Shown here: piece by piece, positions 14,967 through 21,989 of the stretch
Position numbering within the stretch: the stretch's first letter is position 1
Layout of the letters: each line of letters starts with the position of its first letter
DNA from: Acidobacteriaceae bacterium
GTDB taxonomy: Bacteria > Acidobacteriota > Terriglobia > Terriglobales > SbA1
Length of the DNA stretch: 21,989 bases
Direction: 5' to 3'
Assembly (NCBI GenBank): GCA_003136335.1
Contig: PLEA01000586.1
Span: 1 to 21,989 of the forward strand
Translations under genes and position numbers: made by a program
The notes under the pieces: model-generated
The model's database searches: none
Told to the model about the DNA's origin: nothing
What the model saw: only the letters and a program-made list of their open reading frames with translations

Positions 14967-14996
14967 GGTCGTTGGTCCTTGGTCGTTCGTCGTTGG
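14967..14996. repeat. Degenerate GTCGTTGG/GTCCTTGG tandem repeat
   Basis: The stretch GGTCGTTGGTCCTTGG, followed by TCGTTCGTCGTTGG, consists of 6-8 base variants of GTCGTTG in the sucD-ndk gap. Low-complexity elements of this wording are common between acidobacterial genes, by recollection. Confidence 0.6.
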
Positions 14997-15037
14997 CGAC
15001 GCTTACACGGGTTAACCGGGGCAACTGACAACTGGTT

Positions 15038-15916
15038 TTAAACGTGCACTCCCAGCGCTGCCGCGAGCGTCTCGCCGATCGCAGCCGGGGACTTCGCTAC
15101 TCGAATCCCACAGGCTTCCAGCGCTTTCATCTTTTCCGCGGCCGTGCCTTTGCCGCCGGAGATGATCGCTCCCGCGTGTCCCATACGACGTCCCGGAGGC
15201 GCGGTCTGTCCGGCGATAAAGCCTACTACTGGCTTCTTCATGTGAGTCTTGACAAACTCTGCGGCGGTTTCTTCCGCGTTGCCGCCAATTTCGCCGATCA
15301 TGATTACGGCTTCCGTCTCGGGATCGCGATTGAACAGGTCCAGCGCATCGATAAAGTTCGTGCCGATAATGGGATCTCCGCCGATGCCGATTGCGGTCGA
15401 CTGGCCAATGCCGCGCTGCGTGAGTTGATGCACCGCTTCGTAGGTCAACGTGCCTGAGCGCGAGACGATGCCAATTGATCCTTCTTTGTGGATCGAAGCC
15501 GGCATGATGCCGATCTTGCATTTGCCGGGCGAGATAATCCCCGGGCAGTTCGGCCCGATCAGGCGGGACCGCCGGTTCTGCAGAAATTCCCACGCCTTCA
15601 CCATGTCGAGGGTGGGAATGCCCTCGGTGATGCAGACGATCAGGTCGATTTCCGCGTCGGCCGCTTCCATGATGGCGTCGGCGGCGAACGGCGGAGGCAC
15701 GAAAATGACTGTGGCGTTGGCGCCGGTCTTGTCGGCGGCCTCGCGCACCGTGTTGAAAATCGGCCAGCCTTCATGCGTGGTGCCTCCCTTGCCCGGGGTT
15801 ACGCCGCCAACGACCTGTGTGCCGTAAGCGGCGCTGGCTTTCGCATGGAACGTGCCTTCGCGCCCCGTGAGGCCCTGCACGATCACGCGCGTATTTTTAT
15901 TGACCAGGATTGCCAT
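15038..15916 (-). CDS. sucD: Succinyl-CoA synthetase (ADP-forming) subunit alpha
   Basis: SucD carries the CoA-binding domain and the phosphorylated histidine of succinyl-CoA synthetase, which makes ATP or GTP while converting succinyl-CoA to succinate in the TCA cycle. The 292-residue protein shows the N-terminal Rossmann CoA site ([14 protein letters not shown]), [44 protein letters not shown] and the active His247 in [15 protein letters not shown]. The start ATG 15916 follows GAGGA at a spacing of about 9 bases. It begins 30 bases after the sucC stop, so the two subunits are co-translated from one message. Confidence 0.97.
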   Translation of the reverse strand: MAILVNKNTRVIVQGLTGREGTFHAKASAAYGTQVVGGVTPGKGGTTHEGWPIFNTVREAADKTGANATVIFVPPPFAADAIMEAADAEIDLIVCITEGIPTLDMVKAWEFLQNRRSRLIGPNCPGIISPGKCKIGIMPASIHKEGSIGIVSRSGTLTYEAVHQLTQRGIGQSTAIGIGGDPIIGTNFIDALDLFNRDPETEAVIMIGEIGGNAEETAAEFVKTHMKKPVVGFIAGQTAPPGRRMGHAGAIISGGKGTAAEKMKALEACGIRVAKSPAAIGETLAAALGVHV

Positions 15917-15946
15917 AGATAAAAATCCTCGCAGCTTCTTCTGCTT

Positions 15947-17143
15947 CTATCGCCATTCCGTTGCGCCGACAGTGCCTCGCGCCGCTGCGACCACCTTGTC
16001 CGCCGCATCCTTCATAGTGTCGGAGACGAGGAAGTTGAATCCGGAGTTCATCAGGATTTTCTTGCCTTCGTCGACGTTGGTTCCTTCCAGCCGTAATACA
16101 ATCGGCAGCTTGATATTCGTCTTGCGCGCGGCTTCGACCACGCCGGTGGCCAAAGTGTCCACGCGCAGGATTCCGCCGAAAATATTGATCAGCACCGCTT
16201 TCACATTCTTGTCGCTGAGCAGGATTTCGAAGGCGTGCGCGACCTGCTCGGAGCTAGCGCCGCCGCCCACGTCGAGGAAGTTCGCAGGCATGCCGCCGGC
16301 GTACTTGATGATGTCCATGGTCGCCATGGCCAGGCCCGCGCCATTGACCATGCAGCCCACGCTGCCGTCGAGCTTGATGTAGTTCAGGCTGTATTTCGAC
16401 GCCTCCACTTCCAGCGGATCTTCTTCGGTAATGTCGCGCAACTCACGCAGATCCGAGTGGCGGAACAATGCGTTATCGTCGAAGGTGATCTTGGCGTCGA
16501 GCGCGAAGATGCGACCATCCGTAGTGGTGATAAAAGGATTGATCTCGAGCAACGAGGCATCGGTGTCGAGAAAAGCCTTGTAGAGACTCGACAAGAACTG
16601 TACGGCGGGATTGATCTGCTGCGCCTTCAGACCCAGCATGAAGGCGATTTTCCTGGCTTGGAATGCCTCGAGGCCCATGCCGGGATCGATGTGCTGCTTC
16701 AAAATCGCGTCCGGATTTTCCGCCGCGACTTGCTCGATCTCCATCCCGCCCGCTGCCGAGGCCATGAACACCGGTTTGCCCTCGGCGCGGTCCACCAGAA
16801 TGCCCAGGTAGAGTTCCTTTTCGATGGGCAGGGTTTCTTCGATGAGCAGGCGGCGCACGATGCGGCCCTCAGGACCGGTCTGATGCGTTACCAACTTCAT
16901 GCCCAACATTTTGGAGGCGAGATCGCCGGCTTCGTTCACCGACTTGGCGATCTTCACGCCACCGCCCTTGCCGCGGCCGCCGGCGTGGATTTGCGCCTTC
17001 ACTACCACTCCGCTCGCGCCCGAACTGAATAACTCTTTGGCGACAGCCTCGGCCTCATCTTGCGAAGCGGCCATCGCCCCGCGCGGCACAGTTACACCGT
17101 ACTTCTTAAGAATTGCTTTTGCCTGATACTCATGGATTTTCAT
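15947..17143 (-). CDS. sucC: Succinyl-CoA synthetase (ADP-forming) subunit beta
   Basis: SucC holds the ATP-grasp nucleotide site and the succinate site. The protein begins [22 protein letters not shown], the usual N-terminus, from ATG 17143; a GTG two codons earlier (17149) is a less likely start. [12 protein letters not shown] (ATP-grasp loop), [37 protein letters not shown], and LDVGGGAS...IFGGILR are in place. The length of 398 residues is normal, slightly longer than the E. coli protein. Together with sucD downstream it forms the heterotetramer. A promoter candidate lies at 17214-17243 on the minus strand. Confidence 0.97.
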   Translation of the reverse strand: MKIHEYQAKAILKKYGVTVPRGAMAASQDEAEAVAKELFSSGASGVVVKAQIHAGGRGKGGGVKIAKSVNEAGDLASKMLGMKLVTHQTGPEGRIVRRLLIEETLPIEKELYLGILVDRAEGKPVFMASAAGGMEIEQVAAENPDAILKQHIDPGMGLEAFQARKIAFMLGLKAQQINPAVQFLSSLYKAFLDTDASLLEINPFITTTDGRIFALDAKITFDDNALFRHSDLRELRDITEEDPLEVEASKYSLNYIKLDGSVGCMVNGAGLAMATMDIIKYAGGMPANFLDVGGGASSEQVAHAFEILLSDKNVKAVLINIFGGILRVDTLATGVVEAARKTNIKLPIVLRLEGTNVDEGKKILMNSGFNFLVSDTMKDAADKVVAAARGTVGATEWR

Positions 17144-17213
17144 AATCACGGCTCGTCAGCTAAGAATCGGAAGGATCCAGCTTGCGGCGACGCACGGCGG
17201 CAGCAAACTTTTA

Positions 17214-17243
17214 ATTCTATAGAAGGGCAGGGAATTAGGGCAA
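17214..17243 (-). promoter_or_regulatory. Candidate promoter for sucC-sucD-ndk
   Basis: On the minus strand TTGCCC (17243-17238) and TAGAAT (17219-17214) are separated by 18 bases, within an AT-rich patch (TATAGAATTAAAA). Initiation near 17207 would give a leader of about 65 bases before the sucC ATG. Confidence 0.5.
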
Positions 17244-17384
17244 ACATTGTGCTTCGGTTAGCAGGCGGGAAGGCGGGAATGGACCGCTTCCCAGCGCGGA
17301 CTGCGACTTTCTCACCAGCTCTTACATCCAACGAATATCGCGACGAATACTCCCTCGGGGTTGGATCGTCGGGAGGTTTCCAGC

Positions 17385-18038
17385 GTGAAGATCGTATTCC
17401 TTAACGTCGCGCGTCCGCGGCTTGTGGTTTACAAAGGAACGACCGTCAATACTGGAATCTTCAAAGAGCCAGTCTCAGGTCCAGTGCGTTTGCGAACTTT
17501 GAACCTGGACGGTGACCGTCAGGCCGATCTCAGCGTCCACGGCGGCCGCGACAAAGCTGTATACGGCTACCCCTCTGAACATTATCCCGATTGGCGTCGA
17601 GAATTGTCCCGCGTTGTTCTGCCTGGGGGCATGTTTGGTGAAAACTTTACGACCATGGGTTTGGCGGAAGATGACCTTCACGTGGGGGATCGGTTTCAAG
17701 TTGGTTCGTCGATCGTGATGGTCCGTCAGCCCCGGACTCCATGCTACAAGCTGGCCGTCAAGTTTCAGCTGGATGACATTCTGGAGCGCTTTCTGCTCAG
17801 CGGTCGCAGTGGCTTTTACTTTTCCGTCGAGCAGGAGGGGACGGTTGCGGCGGATGATGAGTTCCAGTTGCTCGCGCGAAACCAGGACGGAATTACGATC
17901 TCCGAAATGAACCGGCTCTTTGTGCGGGAGAAATACAATCAGGACCTGCTTCGCAAGGCCATTCACACGAAGGCTCTGCCTGATCAGTGGCGCGAATATT
18001 TCTCGGGGCGATTGGGCCGACCGGCGGTCACGCGGTAG
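17385..18038 (+). CDS. MOSC domain-containing protein (YiiM-like)
   Basis: The frame opens at TTG 17361, but GGGAGG at 17371-17376 stands 8 bases before GTG 17385, so the protein is taken as 217 residues beginning MKIVFLNVARPR. Conserved MOSC features are DGDRQADLSVHGGRDKAVYGYP, GMFGENFTTMGL, VGDRF and the invariant Cys120 in RQPRTPCYKL. A 3-alpha C-terminal extension (MNRLFVREKYNQDLLRKAI) marks the YiiM branch. MOSC proteins handle molybdenum-cofactor sulfur chemistry, and YiiM-type enzymes reduce N-hydroxylated compounds with Moco. No partner redox gene lies here. It is divergent from sucC with a 241-base gap between them. Confidence 0.85.
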   Translation: MKIVFLNVARPRLVVYKGTTVNTGIFKEPVSGPVRLRTLNLDGDRQADLSVHGGRDKAVYGYPSEHYPDWRRELSRVVLPGGMFGENFTTMGLAEDDLHVGDRFQVGSSIVMVRQPRTPCYKLAVKFQLDDILERFLLSGRSGFYFSVEQEGTVAADDEFQLLARNQDGITISEMNRLFVREKYNQDLLRKAIHTKALPDQWREYFSGRLGRPAVTR

Positions 18039-18094
18039 TCACGCGTCCGCGTCGCGGCTAGGTGTGGTCATGCCGTACAATTCCGTTTGACGAG

Positions 18095-19159
18095 ATGATC
18101 CTCGACGCTCTCCATCGCATCGCCAACCATGCTCAATCGCTCGACCGCGTCGAGGCGCGAGAGGTGATGGCCGAGGTGCTCGCCGGGAAATGCACCGACG
18201 CGCAAATTGCAGCGCTGCTGGTCGCACTGCGCATGAAAGGGGAAACGGTCGAGGAAATCGTTGGCTTTGCGGAGGCGATTCGCGCGGCGGCGGCGCCGTT
18301 GCCGATTCGCGGTACTGAGGCCCTTGCCGTCAGCGGCACGGGCCGCGATGCACTGGCCGAAGAATCGCTGGTGGATACCAGCGGCACGGGCGGCGATGCC
18401 AGCGGCACCTTCAACATTTCAACCGCGACGGCGCTGGTGACGGCCGGGGCGGGCGTGCGCGTGGCCAAGCACGGCAATCGCAGCATCAGCTCCAAATGCG
18501 GCTCGGCCGATGTGGTGGAAGCGCTCGGCGTCAGCATCCAGCTTTCGCCGGAGCGCGCTGCGCAATGCTTGCGTGAAGTAGGAATTTGTTTTTTGTACGC
18601 GCCGAATCTGCATCCCGCGATGAAGCAAGTACAGACAGTGCGCCGCGAGCTGCGCATGCGCACTATGTTCAATTTGCTCGGTCCCCTGACCAATCCGGCG
18701 CGCGCTTCCGGGCAGGTGGTGGGAGTGTATTCGCTGGATCTCGTGGAGAAGTTGGCCGAATCGTTGAGCATGCTGGGCCTGCATCGGGCGCTGGTCGTGC
18801 ACGGCCTCGACGGCCTCGACGAAATTTCAATTACCGGCCCAACGCGCGTGGCCGAGGCGCGCGAGGGTTCGGTGCGATCCTACGAAGTGGAACCGGAAGA
18901 GTTCGGCATGGCTCGCGCCACGCTGCAGGAAATTTCCGGCGGCGATGCCACGGAGAATGCTGCGATTATTCGCGCGATTCTAGGAGGAGAGAAGTCGGCC
19001 CGGCGAGACGTGGTTCTGCTCAATACCGCCGCCGCGCTCGTGGCCGCGGGCAGAGCGGATCGCATTGCGGACGCCATCCCGCTCGCAGCTAACTCGATCG
19101 ATTCCGGCGCAGCGGCTCGAAAGCTGGAGGCACTGGCAAGCTTCACGTCAGCCAGTTGA
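18095..19159 (+). CDS. trpD: Anthranilate phosphoribosyltransferase
   Basis: TrpD transfers phosphoribose from PRPP to anthranilate in tryptophan synthesis. ATG 18095 gives 354 residues starting [18 protein letters not shown]; a GTG at 18062 in the same frame adds 11 unlikely residues. The glycine loop is SGTGGD (96-101), followed by [40 protein letters not shown] (PRPP and magnesium sites), [20 protein letters not shown] and [10 protein letters not shown]. Residues about 75-91 are extra relative to the family and contain a second loop-like SGTGRD (80-85), from a 21-bp near-repeat. The other trp genes are not in the window; it stands 56 bases after the MOSC gene. Confidence 0.96.
   Translation: MILDALHRIANHAQSLDRVEAREVMAEVLAGKCTDAQIAALLVALRMKGETVEEIVGFAEAIRAAAAPLPIRGTEALAVSGTGRDALAEESLVDTSGTGGDASGTFNISTATALVTAGAGVRVAKHGNRSISSKCGSADVVEALGVSIQLSPERAAQCLREVGICFLYAPNLHPAMKQVQTVRRELRMRTMFNLLGPLTNPARASGQVVGVYSLDLVEKLAESLSMLGLHRALVVHGLDGLDEISITGPTRVAEAREGSVRSYEVEPEEFGMARATLQEISGGDATENAAIIRAILGGEKSARRDVVLLNTAAALVAAGRADRIADAIPLAANSIDSGAAARKLEALASFTSAS
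18331..18399 (+). repeat. Two 21-bp near-identical direct repeats within trpD
   Basis: CAGCGGCACGGGCCGCGATGC at 18331-18351 recurs at 18379-18399 with one change (C to G at position 14), 48 bases apart, thus keeping frame. The second encodes the essential SGTGGD loop, the first the look-alike SGTGRD. Confidence 0.85.
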
Positions 19160-19214
19160 TCGTTTCAAATACTCCTCTGAACGCAGCCGAAGGTGCGTCC
19201 TTAATGGTGAAAAT

Positions 19215-20960
19215 CTATTTTGCCTCCTGCGGGATATTGAAAGTGTTGTTCGTCGTATCGCTCTCGGGGACGCTGCCGTCGTTGACCACGATTTCTTGCG
19301 GAGGCGCGGGAACCTCCACGCGAATCACGGCCTTATTCTTGGCTTGAACCGTCAGCCGCCGCATGATCTCTCTGCCGGCAAATTTGACAATGATGGGAAC
19401 CTCGGCTCCGGCCGTGCCCAGATTATCGAGAGTGATCGTCAGCATGAACGAACCGGTCATGGTTTTGCGCGAGAAGGCTGACTCCACTTTGAAGTCAGGC
19501 AGGCCGCGATCCCGGTAGACCCAGTCGTCGAAGAACCACTCCAGATCGCGTTGGGTTTGTGCCGCGATCAGCCGCGGCATGTACGAAGGTTCTTTGTCCT
19601 GCTCGGGACGGTAGGCGGCGATGGCCTTCTTTAGCGCTGGGTCGCCGACCATGTCGCGCAGCATCCACCAGACGCACATCGCCTTGCTGCGGTATAGTTC
19701 TTCATTCGTGGTATTCACCAGTGAGTGGTTTACTTCATCTTCGGACCTGGGTACCGTTGTCGGCTCTTCGATTTCGCTGAGCGCAAATCGGTGCAGCCCC
19801 ATGTAGTCGAGCGCGGCCGGGCGTCCCTTCTCGCGTTCGAGGTACAGAGCCTGTGCGAAATGAGCCAGACCTTCTTCGATCCACGGACGAAACGACAAAA
19901 ATGCAGCGTGCGTGAGTTGGTGGGCGGCTGCTATACCGGCCAGCTTGGAATCGCTGCCTGCGAGGGGCATCAGCAACAGCGTGCCGCTTTCGAAAGGTGC
20001 GGCCTTGGGATCGACGAGGTCGGCGGTTTTTGCTTTCTCGCGCTGTGCCCCAAACCAATCGGTGATGAAAGGACCCAACTTCTGCGCCTCGTCGGCAAAA
20101 GTTGCAGCGGAAGCGTCGTGACCAGGCAAGTAACGGACTTCAATCGCAGGCCGTTCCAATACCGAGTAGTTCGCGACGACGAGGGTCGGCGCATCTAAGC
20201 GTAATGGTTGGTAGGTGCAATCCCAGAGGAAGCGGGAGACGGCACCCATTGACTCTTGCATTGTGTCTAGGCACTTAACGCCGTTCAACAGAATCTGAGG
20301 TGGCTCATTGTTGTTGCTTGTCAGCGCAATCTGAGAACGCATCTTCGATCCAGCTTCCCGGTTTTTCCATCGCCCCAGAACCTCAAACAAACTGTTGCCT
20401 TCCGATAGATTCGCCACCTCGGTGGCGATCGGGTACCACGCCACGTAGCCGGCGCCGCGCACTGCAGAGAAAGTTGAACCGATCTGGTCCCAGTCCGTGC
20501 TGTTCGCCGATTCCTCCGGCGTCCCAATGCGAGTCAGCCTGGTTGCATCGAGCAGGATGACGCCTTCGTACGCGATCTCCAGTTCGATAGTGCCCTTGGG
20601 CGCGACCGCCTGCGGCAAAGTTACGATAGCTTCAGAAAGGCCGCCGGTGTGGTCGATGTCGGAAGTGTACGGCTGCGAGACGAATTGCAGCGCCTTATCG
20701 CCGGCCTTTACGGAGCGCCAGTCGAGCGACGACGAGATCTGCAACACAGCGATCTTCTGCGGAATCTGCGAATCGTTACGCAGAGTGATCTTCCCGCGGA
20801 CTCCGAGGCGATGTTGTTCCGGCTCGACCTGAACGTTCAGATCGTAATTTGTGAAGCTGAACGCCTCGCGGTCGAGAGAAAAGCAATTTACCACAGAGGC
20901 GCAGAGCACACAGAGAAAACCCAGGCTCCTGTAAGCAGACTTCATTTCCGAGAACTTCAT
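19215..20960 (-). CDS. M1/MA-type metallopeptidase homologue with altered zinc motif (HQLTH)
   Basis: The 581-residue protein starts at ATG 20960, overlapping the rlmB stop as ATGA. A hydrophobic stretch after residue 8 (AYRSLGFLCVLCASVV) is an export signal. Residues about 35-150 resemble the N-terminal beta-domain of M1 aminopeptidases (YDLNVQVEPEQHRLGVRGKITLRN). Residues about 270-480 resemble the catalytic helical domain of MA-clan peptidases: H347-Q-L-T-H351, then WIEEGLAHF with E363 as the likely third ligand. The catalytic Glu of HEXXH is Gln348 (CAA, one base from GAA). A beta-rich C-terminal part (about 490-581) ends DTTNNTF. Zinc may still bind, but proteolysis should be weak or absent. 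A non-enzymatic, periplasmic role is inference. Confidence 0.75.
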   Translation of the reverse strand: MKFSEMKSAYRSLGFLCVLCASVVNCFSLDREAFSFTNYDLNVQVEPEQHRLGVRGKITLRNDSQIPQKIAVLQISSSLDWRSVKAGDKALQFVSQPYTSDIDHTGGLSEAIVTLPQAVAPKGTIELEIAYEGVILLDATRLTRIGTPEESANSTDWDQIGSTFSAVRGAGYVAWYPIATEVANLSEGNSLFEVLGRWKNREAGSKMRSQIALTSNNNEPPQILLNGVKCLDTMQESMGAVSRFLWDCTYQPLRLDAPTLVVANYSVLERPAIEVRYLPGHDASAATFADEAQKLGPFITDWFGAQREKAKTADLVDPKAAPFESGTLLLMPLAGSDSKLAGIAAAHQLTHAAFLSFRPWIEEGLAHFAQALYLEREKGRPAALDYMGLHRFALSEIEEPTTVPRSEDEVNHSLVNTTNEELYRSKAMCVWWMLRDMVGDPALKKAIAAYRPEQDKEPSYMPRLIAAQTQRDLEWFFDDWVYRDRGLPDFKVESAFSRKTMTGSFMLTITLDNLGTAGAEVPIIVKFAGREIMRRLTVQAKNKAVIRVEVPAPPQEIVVNDGSVPESDTTNNTFNIPQEAK

Positions 20961-21709
20961 TTCGCGTCCGAGGAACCGTTCCTGGCGCGCCGCTGTCGCA
21001 CGATTTCAAACAGGACCACAGCCGCGGCCACGGAAACATTCAGCGACGGCACTTTGCCCAGCATCGGAATCGAAACCAGAAAGTCGCACTTTCTCTTCAC
21101 CAGGTCGTGCAGGCCTTTGCCTTCGCCGCCCAGAACCAGTGCGCAGTCCATGTTGTAGTCGATGGCGTCGTAGGTTTGTTTGGCGCGTTCGTCGAGACCG
21201 ACGGTCCACACGTTGTGTTCTTTCAGTTCTTCCACGGTGCGGGCGATGTTGGTCACTTTGGCGATGGGCATGTGCTCGCTGGCGCCCGCGGATACCTTGG
21301 TGACGGTGCCGGTCACGCTTGCAGAGCGGCGTTCGGGAATCACGATGCCGTTCGCGCCGGCGGCATCGGCGGTGCGCAGGATCGCTCCCAGATTGTGAGG
21401 GTCCTCAACCCCGTCGAGCACGACCACCAGCGAATATTCCGCCCGCTTGGCGCTAATGACATCTTCGAGATCGTTGTATTGCTTGGCCGACGTGACGGCC
21501 ACTACGCCCTGATGCGCCGCATTGCCGGCCAGTTTGTCGAGTTCGGTGCGCTCGAGGAAGCGCACTTGCAGTCCTAGCCGCCGGCAGTCTTCAATCAAAC
21601 GCTGCAGGCGGATGTCGTGGCGCTCCTTGGCCATGCCGACCCATTCAAACGTCCGCCCGCGGGCCTTCAGAGCTTCGGTAACGGAATTGATGCCGTAGAT
21701 GTAGTGCAT
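20957..21709 (-). CDS. rlmB: 23S rRNA (guanosine(2251)-2'-O)-methyltransferase, SpoU/TrmH family
   Basis: The 250-residue SPOUT methyltransferase has the N-terminal substrate-binding segment MHYIYGINSVTEALKARG and the three family motifs: LDGVEDPHNLGAILRTADAAG (N106, R112), LVLGGEGKGL (194-199) and IPMLGKVPSLNVSVAAAVVLFE (from 214), which form the trefoil knot and SAM site. It 2'-O-methylates a 23S rRNA guanosine of the peptidyl-transferase P-loop. RlmB is the closest assignment; TrmH-type tRNA activity is the alternative. ATG 21709 lacks a clear ribosome site. The stop overlaps the following peptidase-like gene by 4 bases. Confidence 0.9.
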   Translation of the reverse strand: MHYIYGINSVTEALKARGRTFEWVGMAKERHDIRLQRLIEDCRRLGLQVRFLERTELDKLAGNAAHQGVVAVTSAKQYNDLEDVISAKRAEYSLVVVLDGVEDPHNLGAILRTADAAGANGIVIPERRSASVTGTVTKVSAGASEHMPIAKVTNIARTVEELKEHNVWTVGLDERAKQTYDAIDYNMDCALVLGGEGKGLHDLVKRKCDFLVSIPMLGKVPSLNVSVAAAVVLFEIVRQRRARNGSSDAK

Positions 21710-21820
21710 GAGTATTCAGAAACCGATGTGGCTTCTCAATCTTGTCCTCTCGACGAATCCTCTGCCACGATACCGATTAGAACGTAAGGTAGATTTGAGC
21801 AGACTTCGGGGCAGGGCTGT

Positions 21821-21883
21821 TTCAAACAACGCGCCCCATGACTCCACGGAGTCCGGGGCGCTTTCGCTGCACGGTTCAAACAA
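21821..21883. repeat. Palindrome flanked by 9-bp direct repeats (TTCAAACAA)
   Basis: TTCAAACAA occurs at 21821-21829 and 21875-21883. Between them, GCGCCCC (21831-21837) pairs with GGGGCGC (21855-21861), and inside that GACTC pairs with GAGTC around CACG, giving a two-part hairpin. It lies between the dodecin-like gene and rlmB on the minus strand. It may act as a transcript end for the former, or be a small palindromic insertion with a target duplication. Confidence 0.55.
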
Positions 21884-21919
21884 TCGACTTTCTCCCTAGG
21901 CATACGCAGAATCGACAAC

Positions 21920-21989
21920 CTACTTTTCGATGTCGAAATAAATCTTGGTTGTGGCTCGGTATCTGACTATCTTCTTGCCATCCAGTTCC
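21920..21989 (-). CDS. C-terminal tail of a dodecin-like protein (partial)
   Basis: The minus-strand frame entering from the right edge reads ELDGKKIVRYRATTKIYFDIEK and stops with TAG at 21922-21920. The pattern DGK-IV-x-YRATTKI-x-F-x-I-E resembles the last beta-strands of dodecins, small flavin-binding dodecameric proteins of about 70 residues that store or buffer flavins (typical ending GKIxxYQVTLKVGFRLE). Only 22 codons are visible, so this is tentative. Confidence 0.4.
   Translation of the reverse strand, partial: ELDGKKIVRYRATTKIYFDIEK

Noticed and set aside
21736..21918. Minus-strand 60-residue frame between the dodecin-like tail and rlmB
   Set aside because: It crosses the palindrome, has no ribosome site and no recognisable domain.

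Overview
The window is GC-rich bacterial chromosome. It most resembles an Acidobacteriota (Terriglobia/Koribacter-like) genome. That assignment is an inference from recalled family resemblance: a short CX4C...WLC zinc-ribbon protein, tandem Ig-like repeats of a kind I associate with soil Acidobacteria, S9 peptidase and GT87 genes, PilZ/GAF/Sel1 fusions, frequent TTG/GTG starts and many short palindromic intergenic repeats. No rRNA or phylogenetic marker was compared.

Left part (1-6273): the 3' end of a DUF2252-like gene; a minus-strand zinc-ribbon gene that has lost one cysteine; a dimethylarginine dimethylaminohydrolase/amidinotransferase-family enzyme; a VOC-family gene broken by an in-frame TAG; two neighbouring GAF-domain sensors (zinc-ribbon-GAF, then PilZ-GAF-TM-Sel1); and an AmmeMemoRadiSam-type radical SAM enzyme starting 19 bases after the Sel1 gene.

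Middle (6379-12516): a co-directional run of a lipoprotein, a GT87-like membrane glycosyltransferase and an exported S9 prolyl-oligopeptidase-type peptidase, closed by a strong hairpin. After it come a frameshifted two-repeat Ig-like surface protein, a tRNA-Arg(TCT) gene and a minus-strand thioredoxin-like [2Fe-2S] ferredoxin.

Right part (12517-21989): purA, an antibiotic-biosynthesis-monooxygenase-domain protein, then a minus-strand set sucC-sucD-ndk plus a 58-residue tautomerase-family ORF. sucCD (TCA-cycle succinyl-CoA synthetase, nucleotide-forming) and ndk (nucleotide equilibration) form a plausible energy-metabolism operon with a recognisable promoter upstream of sucC. Then come a MOSC-domain protein and trpD on the plus strand. 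On the minus strand, rlmB is followed, with a 4-base overlap, by an M1/MA-type peptidase homologue whose HEXXH motif reads HQLTH. The window ends in the 3' tail of a dodecin-like gene.

Most of the content is housekeeping or ordinary accessory genes, and I see no clear new multi-gene system. The most notable features are the apparent loss or alteration of key residues in several ORFs (Cys to Arg, HEXXH to HQXXH, stop in VOC, frameshift in the Ig-like protein, missing strand in the tautomerase), a palindromic repeat present both between genes and inside the S9 peptidase coding sequence, and the PilZ-GAF-TM-Sel1 architecture.
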